Below, one piece after another: positions 48,426 through 56,258 of a stretch of DNA of 64,000 bases. The notes under the pieces were generated by a model that made no database searches, was not told where the DNA came from, and saw only the letters and a list, made by a program, of their open reading frames with translations. The position numbers were made by a program, and so were the translations under genes. This DNA is from Tritrichomonas foetus (lineage: Eukaryota; Parabasalia; Tritrichomonadida; Tritrichomonadidae). The stretch is taken from NCBI GenBank assembly GCA_001839685.1, contig MLAK01000575.1, positions 1-64,000 of the forward strand, given 5' to 3'. Every line of letters starts with the position of its first letter. Within the stretch, counting starts at the first letter, position 1.

Positions 48426-51400
48426 TTAAAATTTTAGTTTGATTCGATATTTAGATTTCAAGTGGTTTGTTAAAAATGAATTCGTAAGACTCTTTGTGGT
48501 TTGGTGATAATAATCCTCTTGAAAAATCAGAATTATCATATTTAATCTTATTGACAATTGATATGAATTTTTATGAGAAATAAATCGGTATCTAAACAAC
48601 ATTGTGTAAGGATATGAAAAAATAATTGTTTCTAATCCATTCTTCAATTTATCAGCAAAATTAGGAGAATGAAAATTATATAAAAAATTGTGAATGGCAT
48701 TATTTTGTTTTATCATCTCCAATACAGCATCATAATATTTTCGGATTTTACTTTCCTTTTTTGATTTCGTATAAAAAAGATAGAGTTTCAGGTTCACCCA
48801 TAATAAAAAACTATTAACAGTTTTTAAAATATATTTCAATTTCCTTTCAATGAAAATGTCTTGCTGAATAAGTTCTTTTTTGTGATGTAACACATATTTA
48901 TACAACTTCATTGCTGTTTTGATTTCACCTTTCTCTTCTTTGAGTTTTCCAAGATTAATAAATGCAAAGATATTTTGATTTTGAGTTGCTTGCATGAAAT
49001 AAAATTCTGCCTTATTGATATCTTTGTAAAAGTAATACCAAATTAATCCCATATAATTTAATGCAGAAGAATTAAAACTAGAAATTTCACAGAAATATTT
49101 TAATGCTAGATCAATTTTTGAGAATTCAAATAAATAAATCATTGCTAAAAGAGTAGATGATCTAATTTTGTATGTTTTAATAAACTCTGGATTTATTTTT
49201 ACCGGCGCCAATTTCCTTTTCTTCGAAAAATTTACAGGATAGAAGTCTCCGAAAAAATCATCATCAAAAGAAACATCTTGATCTAAAGAAAGATTTGAAA
49301 TTTGCTCCAAATAGTTGATAGCTTTGTTCGTTTTCTTGCGAACTTTTTTACCTTCTAAATAAAAAACACTGAGTTGATACTTAGAAATAATACAGCCATA
49401 TCTTGATCCTGATTTAAGATAGTTAAGACATTTGTGAATATTGTATTTTCCAGAAGATTTCGTTTGATATATTCGAGCAATATCAGAATATGCATTGTAA
49501 TATCCAATATTTATGGCTTTCTGATAACATTCAACTGCTTTATCAATATCTTTTTTTATGACATATCCATTTTCATACAAATTACCCAAATAAATCAATG
49601 TTTTTGCATAATTAAACTTATTTGTTCTTTCATTCTGCTCGAATAGAGAAATCAATTTCTTGCATAATTTAAATTGCTTTTTATAATCATTGATATCGAT
49701 GTAGAGTTCAAGAAGCGAAAACATACAATAATCATGATTGTGTTTGCAACCTAATTTAAAATAATATTTAGCTTTTAGATAATCTTTAACAACACCTTTT
49801 CCATATAAATACATTTCACCAAGATGAAATAAAGAACCATCAATTTGTTTAGATGATTCAAAATAATATAAAGCTTTTTCATAGTCAATTGGACATAATT
49901 CCCCATGTAAACAAAAATACCCTAAAACAGAAAAAACTTCTGGTAATTTTAACTCAGCACCTAAAATTAAATAATACAATGCTCGACTAAAATTAGGAGG
50001 GACTCCAGTACCAGTATAATATAAGTAAAAAAGGGATATCAAAGCTTTTGCTTTATAATGATTGCTTGTTTTCTCAGAATTTCTTATTAAAATATCATGG
50101 CTTGGATTATTGATGAAAAGCGTTAAATATTGAATACATTTTTGAATATTTTTTGCGACTCCGATTCCAAAAAGAAAATATTGACTAATCATGAATTGTC
50201 CTGACGGATTATTTCGTTGTGCTGCCATTTTATGATAATAAAAAGCCTTTTGATAATTTATTACTCCTAAATTTTCATACTTTTTCTCGGAAAAAATATT
50301 CCCGACGAAACACATTGCATTTATATTTTTAGGAATCAAATTTGCGGCTTTTTCATAATAAATTACAGCTTTTGGTATATCATTAGCATATTCATGTAAA
50401 TTACCAAGAAAAAATGCAGCATTGGGATTTACATTTGATGCTAATTCAAAATAGGAAATACTCTGAATTTTTTTATTAAAATCAATTGTGTTATCATCTT
50501 GACGAAAAAATATCATCCCTAAAATGTATTGAGCACTGGGAATATTATGATTAGCAGCTATAGAAAGAAATTTGATGCTTAACTCAATATTTTGATTCAC
50601 TCCATAACCAATGAAATAATGAATTCCAATAAGATAATATTCCATTGCGGTTCTTATGAGAGCAAGTTGTTGATTAAGTTGGAGTGCAACAGAATTATTT
50701 AGATTAACACATTTAGTGTTTAAAAAAATATCTTCAATCTCGAATTGAGCATAAAAAAAGTTTCCAAGTAATGCTTTCTCAAAGAAATAAATTGATTGAT
50801 CAATATTTTTTGCTGTATTTTGCTCAAGTAAATAAATAATATCGAATAGTAATGGGAAAGGTTCAAAATAATTCAATAATCTTTTTGGGTCTTTGAAAAT
50901 AATTCCCATTAAAAATAGGGCATCTGGATTCCGATGAATGCTTATCATCTCGTTTAAAAAGTTTAAGGCCTCGTCAACTTTATGCGCTTTCATACAGTTC
51001 GAAAAATTTGTCCAAATATATGGATTTAATACACTTTGACTACCACTTCTTTCATACCAAAATTCATTAGATACATTCTGACTATTTTCATACAGTGTTT
51101 GATTAAAATTATTTTCTTCTTCTTGGCAACTAATTCCTTCTTCTTTACAACTAATTCCTTCTTCTTTACAACTAATTCCTTCTTCTTTGCAACTAATTCC
51201 TTCTTCTTTGCAACTAATTCCTTCTTCTTTGCAACTAATTTCTTCTTCTTTGCAACTAATTTCTTCTTCTTTACAACTAATTTCTTCTTCTTTGTAACTA
51301 ATTTCTTCTTCTTTGTAACTAATTTCTTCTTCTTTGTAACTAATTTCTTCTTCTTTGCAACTAATTTCTTCTTCTTTACAACTAATTTCTTCTTCTTTGC

Positions 51401-51641
51401 AACTAATTCCTTCTTCTTTGCAACTAATTTCTTCTTCTGGTTGTTTAATTTTTTTAAATTCTTTAATATCATTAAGTGAGTCATTACAATTATGTATAAA
51501 ATCACTTTTTTCAAACATATTTAAATAAAATAATGTATTTCTTGATGAATTTACGGTAATTTTTTGAGGCAATGGAAATTCTTTTACATTCATGTTTAAA
51601 AAAATTGTGATTTCTTGAGATATGGTTTCTGGGAAAAACAT
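48426..51641 (-). CDS. Sel1-repeat part of a kinase-Sel1 gene, split by frameshift
   Basis: 1071 residues. A 15-fold KEEEISC heptad array (about residues 69-175) is followed by at least ten Sel1/TPR-like repeats, for example GMIFF, HLGEMYLYGKGVVKDYLKAK and LGNLYENGYVIKKDIDKAVE, typical of Sel1-like adaptor proteins. The first residues (MFFPETISQEITIFLNM) are the out-of-frame continuation of the kinase encoded immediately upstream. The two frames join at an A10 tract at about 51640-51651. A single-ORF relative with the same kinase-Sel1 order is present at 61111-62811, so this is probably the 3' part of one ~1500-residue gene. Confidence 0.75.
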   Translation of the reverse strand: MFFPETISQEITIFLNMNVKEFPLPQKITVNSSRNTLFYLNMFEKSDFIHNCNDSLNDIKEFKKIKQPEEEISCKEEGISCKEEEISCKEEEISCKEEEISYKEEEISYKEEEISYKEEEISCKEEEISCKEEEISCKEEGISCKEEGISCKEEGISCKEEGISCKEEGISCQEEENNFNQTLYENSQNVSNEFWYERSGSQSVLNPYIWTNFSNCMKAHKVDEALNFLNEMISIHRNPDALFLMGIIFKDPKRLLNYFEPFPLLFDIIYLLEQNTAKNIDQSIYFFEKALLGNFFYAQFEIEDIFLNTKCVNLNNSVALQLNQQLALIRTAMEYYLIGIHYFIGYGVNQNIELSIKFLSIAANHNIPSAQYILGMIFFRQDDNTIDFNKKIQSISYFELASNVNPNAAFFLGNLHEYANDIPKAVIYYEKAANLIPKNINAMCFVGNIFSEKKYENLGVINYQKAFYYHKMAAQRNNPSGQFMISQYFLFGIGVAKNIQKCIQYLTLFINNPSHDILIRNSEKTSNHYKAKALISLFYLYYTGTGVPPNFSRALYYLILGAELKLPEVFSVLGYFCLHGELCPIDYEKALYYFESSKQIDGSLFHLGEMYLYGKGVVKDYLKAKYYFKLGCKHNHDYCMFSLLELYIDINDYKKQFKLCKKLISLFEQNERTNKFNYAKTLIYLGNLYENGYVIKKDIDKAVECYQKAINIGYYNAYSDIARIYQTKSSGKYNIHKCLNYLKSGSRYGCIISKYQLSVFYLEGKKVRKKTNKAINYLEQISNLSLDQDVSFDDDFFGDFYPVNFSKKRKLAPVKINPEFIKTYKIRSSTLLAMIYLFEFSKIDLALKYFCEISSFNSSALNYMGLIWYYFYKDINKAEFYFMQATQNQNIFAFINLGKLKEEKGEIKTAMKLYKYVLHHKKELIQQDIFIERKLKYILKTVNSFLLWVNLKLYLFYTKSKKESKIRKYYDAVLEMIKQNNAIHNFLYNFHSPNFADKLKNGLETIIFSYPYTMLFRYRFISHKNSYQLSIRLNMIILIFQEDYYHQTTKSLTNSFLTNHLKSKYRIKLKF
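51118..51440 (-). repeat. 21-bp coding minisatellite (KEEEISC heptads), 15 copies
   Basis: In-frame heptads KEEEISC, KEEGISC and KEEEISY, in blocks of identical variants, which suggests recent unequal expansion. The unit lacks stops in several frames, so long antisense and shifted open frames appear across it. These are artefacts. Confidence 0.92.
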
Positions 51642-52962
51642 TTTTTTTTTCTATAACGAAAGTCAATAAAGTATAAGAATCAATCCTCTCATCTACAAAA
51701 TACGAAGTACACCATTCATAAATTATATTAATTGGATTAAAATGATTTGGAATTCCAGGTAAAATTTGCTTATGTAGTTTCCCAACAGTATCATAGTTAT
51801 TAAAAGTTGAAACAGGATTGTGATTTGTACAAAGAAAATACAAAATCATGCCAAATGAAAAGATATCTGATGCAAAGGAAATTTTTTGATCATGAAAAAT
51901 TATTTCAGGAGATGAAAAATGAAGAGATCCAACATCAACAGTATTTTTTTCGTCTGTTTCTTTAACAGTATCAAAATCGCAAAGAAAAGGTACGCGATTA
52001 TGATCAAATAAAATATTTTGAGGTTTAACATCTCGATGAATTTTCCCTTTTGAGTGAATAAAATTCAAAGCAAAAAGTATTCTTAAAAATAAAATTGATT
52101 TTTTGGTATCATTCATTTTTTTGATTTGTGAATCTAATGTGTCACCACTCATAAATTCATAAACTATTGCAAAATAACTTAATTTAATATAAACAAATCC
52201 GAAAGTTTGAATTAAACAAGGATGTTTTAATTCATTGCAATTGCAAATTTCACGTTTAATTATTTTTTCATTGATTGTAGAGAATTCTTTATAAGCCAAA
52301 ATAGAAAGCGTTTGAAAATGAAAGACTAAATAAACCATCGACGCCGATCCACTTCCAAGCAATCTCAATATTAAAAAGTCTCGTTTCGAAAATTCTTGGA
52401 ATGTTGGGAAATGGGTTTGAATATTGAAAAATGAAGAATCATGGAAAAATGAACTCGGAAAATAAAATCGTCGAATCAAATACGAAATTATTGGACATTT
52501 GATTTCATTTATTAATTTCCCTAATTTTAAAAATTCCAAATAAAAATATTGGTAAAATGATAAATATTCTTTTTCTATCTCTTCTTCTTCTTTAGTTGGT
52601 TGAAATTTTTGGTCTTTAGAGCTGTTAATAAAACTAACGTCAATTAATTGAACACCCAAATCAAAATTCAAAAAATAAAATATTTCTTTAATAAAAGAAC
52701 AGTTTTCTTCTTCCCTCACTAAAAAACAAAATTTTTCGATACAAAAGATTAAAACGTGATCTGATGATTTCCTCTCATATTGGTATGAAAATACAATTAA
52801 CTTAAATTGTGACAGAAATTGAATAAGTTCATCTCTTAAATTATTTGTAATTTCTGAAATTTCAAAATATTCAAAATCTGAAAATGACTTCTGTAGTGTT
52901 ACTACTGTTTCCCCTAACTTTCCTGTAATAGTGTCTGTTATTGAAACAAACAATTTAAGCAC
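51511..52962 (-). CDS. Protein kinase part of a kinase-Sel1 gene (DFD kinase)
   Basis: 483 residues in this frame, of which about 440 are genuine. An N-terminal helical region (~1-190) precedes a TKL/Ser-Thr-like kinase domain (~195-440): glycine loop LGSGSASMVY (~202), Lys225 in LAYKEF, catalytic loop HRDVKPQN (309-316), metal-binding motif DFD (329-331) instead of DFG, and SPEI (351). From NVFPRNH onwards the frame is wrong; the sequence continues in the +1-shifted Sel1 frame (48426-51641). The frameshift lies in an A10 tract. This may be a sequencing error, a real mutation or slippage. Confidence 0.8.
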   Translation of the reverse strand: MLKLFVSITDTITGKLGETVVTLQKSFSDFEYFEISEITNNLRDELIQFLSQFKLIVFSYQYERKSSDHVLIFCIEKFCFLVREEENCSFIKEIFYFLNFDLGVQLIDVSFINSSKDQKFQPTKEEEEIEKEYLSFYQYFYLEFLKLGKLINEIKCPIISYLIRRFYFPSSFFHDSSFFNIQTHFPTFQEFSKRDFLILRLLGSGSASMVYLVFHFQTLSILAYKEFSTINEKIIKREICNCNELKHPCLIQTFGFVYIKLSYFAIVYEFMSGDTLDSQIKKMNDTKKSILFLRILFALNFIHSKGKIHRDVKPQNILFDHNRVPFLCDFDTVKETDEKNTVDVGSLHFSSPEIIFHDQKISFASDIFSFGMILYFLCTNHNPVSTFNNYDTVGKLHKQILPGIPNHFNPINIIYEWCTSYFVDERIDSYTLLTFVIEKKNVFPRNHISRNHNFFKHECKRISIASKNYRKFIKKYIILFKYV

Positions 52963-53638
52963 TTGGGTATTTAATTGATTGATTCTTGAAAATTTATTTG
53001 AGAAAATTTTTCAATGTTTATTTGTTCTTTAGTTATCTGACCAAAAAATATCAGAATTTTGGCAATTGCTGACATTCAATTTTTTCTAACCGAACATCAT
53101 CGGAAAAGAAATCGTATCTTTTTATCGTCATTGGAAAAAGATTAGTAGCATTTGAAAGTTCTTAGTGCTATTATCCTTCATGTAGTCATGTGTATTACCA
53201 TAGAATTTTCGTCAATTAACGAAATATTTATATTCATCACATTTAATATTTGAGAAAATATCTAATATTTTGTGTTTTCCATATTTATAGTTTATTTCAA
53301 GATGTATTATTCTATAAAATATGATTTTAATCAATTATGCATCAAGATAAAAGTCTTTCAAATAATTTGACATTTTTTTCCAGAAGTGTCTCTTAAATTA
53401 TATCATCAAGGAAATTTTTCTCGATATAAGGAATGAAATCTTGACGTTTTTGATGAATAAAATGGAAGGATCGTTGTTGTCTTTTTGAGATAACATCATT
53501 TTTTCTATTCATTAATTGAAAAGAAAATCAGAAATTATTTGTTCATCAGAATTTTTGTAAACTCCCCACTGAAATTATTCATTGAAATTTTATGAATTGT
53601 GAATAGTATTTCAGAGTGGATAAATTAACATAATACCT
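52963..53638. other. Intergenic between divergent genes
   Basis: Upstream of the kinase (-) and of the 7TM gene (+). AT-rich; no gene, RNA or repeat is seen. Confidence 0.5.
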
Positions 53639-53644
53639 TCACTT
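53639..53644 (+). promoter_or_regulatory. Inr-type element TCACTT
   Basis: Reads CTTCACTTTCTTGA then ATG; a perfect TCAYTW 6 nt upstream of the 7TM gene start. Confidence 0.55.
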
Positions 53645-53650
53645 TCTTGA

Positions 53651-55081
53651 ATGCTAACCTTATTCCATATTTTCACATTTAGGTTCGTTGGCACATTCAC
53701 TCAAATAGGTAGGTACAAGATGTTTCCTCCTTTTGGATTGTCATCGTCACATATTAATTCGTCATGTGTTACATTGTTCGAGAAAGTTGATGATGAATCT
53801 CATTTTGATTTCTTCGTTGTTATGAATAAGTTCGACAATTTTCCCTCGCTTGCCCACCTTCCACCAAACACACGCCAAACTCAGCAAAATTTATTTTATG
53901 GGCCAAATATAGATTCAAATAACATTATGAGGCCAAACTCAAATTCAAATAATTTATACAATTTTTTTTCGAATTATACTAATTATTCGAATTATTCAAA
54001 TCCTGAAAGTTCTTTCTCCCGTTTTTTATTTTCTTATGGCTATGGTGAGTTTATTGAACTTCCATCATATCCAATTATTATTCATCCAAATGAAACAGAA
54101 ATTGATTTTAAGATTACACATACTTGTTATAATGGAAACACAGGAATGGATAATCGTGATAAGTATAGAAAATACTACATAATTGTTACTTTATTATTTA
54201 CTGCTTTAGTTTATTATTTTGCTGTGAGAAGAAATGAACATAAAAAATTATTAAGAATGAATGCCATTATTTTTGCTTCCTTCTGCTTTTTGTGTGCTTT
54301 ACAATATACATCATTTCTATGTAATCACTTTGCAACTGATCCTAATGGAACATTCAACACATATTATTTTACACTAGCAACTGATATTTTCTCAACACTT
54401 TTCCAAGTGTTACTGGAAGTAGTTATATATGCTATCTGTGCAAGGCCTAGCATTACATACAAAATAGATTTTGAATTTTCATGGATATCAATTATTGTGG
54501 CAATTTTATGTTTACTTTTCCATTGTGGTAATTTTTATTTTGTTTATATAATGCCATTTACAAAATATATAGATTACGATTGTTTCTTCTGGCCATTTTA
54601 TGCATTTTTCCCACTTTTATCTATTGTTTTGTTTTTCCAATATCGTTCATTTTCGAGAAAAGTACGTTCAAAAAGATACAGGATAAATATTCTCTTGACT
54701 TCGTGGTTTGTCACAATTGCATCATTTCTTATAATTGGAGGAAACTCGGCAAACTTTTACTTTGGAATGATATCAGGTGGAAAAACTCTTCTAACTGTAA
54801 CAGTTAATGATATTTTAATCTTGCTTCATGTAATTCTCACTTTTGCTACAACTTTTTCATTTGAATCACTAAGAGTTAAAATGTATGCTAAAACACAAAT
54901 GAACAATGAAAAGAAAAATTCTAAGTCTAAACCATTGAGTTCTTGTGCTAGTGTAGAACCGTTATTATCAACAAATGATTCCACAAACTCGAACTATGTT
55001 ACTGATAATCAACTGAACAACAATACTAAAAACCAAAATAAGAAAAAATCACGTAAAAAAAATCGAAAATACCATGTTTAA
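53651..55081 (+). CDS. Seven-transmembrane receptor-like protein with large ectodomain
   Basis: 476 residues. A hydrophobic N-terminus is followed by a ~150-residue ectodomain with Asn/Ser-rich spacers and a beta-like end (FIELPSYPIIIHPNETEI; ITHTCYNG). Seven membrane helices follow from about residue 175: TLLFTALVYYFAV, FASFCFLCALQYTSFL, FSTLFQVLLEVVIYAICA, IIVAILCLLFHCGNFYF, FYAFFPLLSIVLFF, SWFVTIASFLIIGG and ILILLHVILTFATTFSF. The cytosolic tail is Asn/Ser/Lys-rich and very basic at the end. The topology matches GPR180/TMEM145 and GOST-type 7TM proteins rather than rhodopsin-type GPCRs; this assignment is tentative. Confidence 0.65.
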   Translation: MLTLFHIFTFRFVGTFTQIGRYKMFPPFGLSSSHINSSCVTLFEKVDDESHFDFFVVMNKFDNFPSLAHLPPNTRQTQQNLFYGPNIDSNNIMRPNSNSNNLYNFFSNYTNYSNYSNPESSFSRFLFSYGYGEFIELPSYPIIIHPNETEIDFKITHTCYNGNTGMDNRDKYRKYYIIVTLLFTALVYYFAVRRNEHKKLLRMNAIIFASFCFLCALQYTSFLCNHFATDPNGTFNTYYFTLATDIFSTLFQVLLEVVIYAICARPSITYKIDFEFSWISIIVAILCLLFHCGNFYFVYIMPFTKYIDYDCFFWPFYAFFPLLSIVLFFQYRSFSRKVRSKRYRINILLTSWFVTIASFLIIGGNSANFYFGMISGGKTLLTVTVNDILILLHVILTFATTFSFESLRVKMYAKTQMNNEKKNSKSKPLSSCASVEPLLSTNDSTNSNYVTDNQLNNNTKNQNKKKSRKKNRKYHV

Positions 55082-55292
55082 ATCATGTTTGTGAAATTGT
55101 TCAAGGTGCATTTTATGGAGCACGAAATTTATGTTATGATTCCAAATAATGTTGAAATAGTTCGCTATCAAGCGTTTTATCATCGTAATTATTTATAATA
55201 ATTTATTATGTGGAAGTATAATTCATGAATCTTCACTTGGTAATCAACTTTTAGAAAGTTTATTGAAAGTGAATTAAAAGAATATCAACTTG
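55082..55292. other. Intergenic, AT-rich
   Basis: 3' flank of the 7TM gene; nothing recognised. Confidence 0.4.
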
Positions 55293-55454
55293 ATAAATGC
55301 CCACCAACTGCTGAATTAACCACAAATAATCATGTACCTAAAACTTTTCATTTTTCTTTAAATTTGAAATTTTTACTAGTCAATTCCTAAACCATTTTTA
55401 TTAATTATTGAAATATTCACGATCTCGTGATTTTGATTGTTTTTATTTATATCG
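55293..55454 (-). repeat. Shared ankyrin 3'-flank repeat, copy 2
   Basis: The reverse complement matches 47985-48157. On the minus strand it follows the end of the third ankyrin locus (55670), as copy 1 follows the second locus, pointing to duplication of ankyrin gene plus flank. Confidence 0.85.
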
Positions 55455-55535
55455 TATTGGTTTTATTTTTATTAACAGACGTAATATTTCAATATGTTAA
55501 ATTGAATATGGATATCAAATTAGTGCAATAATTGG

Positions 55536-55572
<37 letters not shown>

Positions 55573-55588
55573 AAGAAAGAAAGAAAGC
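55536..55588 (+). repeat. A35 run followed by (GAAA)n
   Basis: An A run at 55536-55570 followed by GAAAGAAAGAAAGAAAG. Prone to assembly error. Confidence 0.95.
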
Positions 55589-55669
55589 ACACCAAGAATC
55601 AAATTTTCTGGTGAATTAGGGGAAAAGTATTAAACTCTTTTAATATTTAGAAATAAATAATATTTATCT

Positions 55670-56258
55670 TTACAAATCATTAGCTTCTTTAGGAATTTTA
55701 TCTGGAATTTGGTCAAAGAGCTCAGATGGAATTGATCGTAAATTTATAAAAATAACTCTTCAATTTATTTTTATTTTGAATAACTGATTTATGATTCAAA
55801 AATGGTTTCAAAAGTTGCGTATATTGATTATTTCTATCAGTGGATTCTTTTTTCTCGTTTCTTTTATACTTTTTACAAACATATTGCAATGGTGATTTAT
55901 TATGAATAAAATATGGAAATGGTATTATTTTTAATAAATATATCTATATCTGGATGCGATAAAAGTACAGAAACCAATTCGTAGTCATTTCTTCTATTCA
56001 TGCATAAATAATGCAGAGGTGTATTTCCAATAATAATAATTTTAAACTTCATTATCTTGTTCATTAATTTTAAGCGATTTAATATGAATAAATCTTCTTA
56101 AATCTTTTGCATCATATGTATTAAAATAATAGTAATTTTTGCTTAAAATATGATGTAGTGGTGTTCGATTTAATCTATCTTTCAAATTTATATCTATTTT
56201 TGGATGCTCTAATATCTCCCACATGTGACATTTGCATGCAGTAAAAACGACTGGATTA
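55670..56258 (-). pseudogene. 3' ankyrin repeats of protein 3, with frame changes
   Basis: On the minus strand the ankyrin pattern resumes after the stop of the 56209 gene: NPVVFTACKCHMWEILEHPK with DINLKDRLNRTPLHHIL (~56258-56042). A 19-base insert then precedes GNTPLHYLCMNRRNDYELVS (~56020), another break precedes NKSPLQYVCKKYKRNEKKES (~55890), and the end reads RSIPSELFDQIPDKIPKEAN, DL and TAA at 55670. The breaks fall at the same position of the ankyrin unit as in the 46312 locus. The end motif is well preserved. Confidence 0.7.

Noticed and set aside
51036..51479. Long antisense frame of (ATNFFFF)-type and a shifted frame of KKKLVA repeats
   Set aside because: Both are products of the stop-free 21-bp coding repeat of the Sel1 gene. 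The KEEEISC frame continues into real Sel1 domains; these do not.
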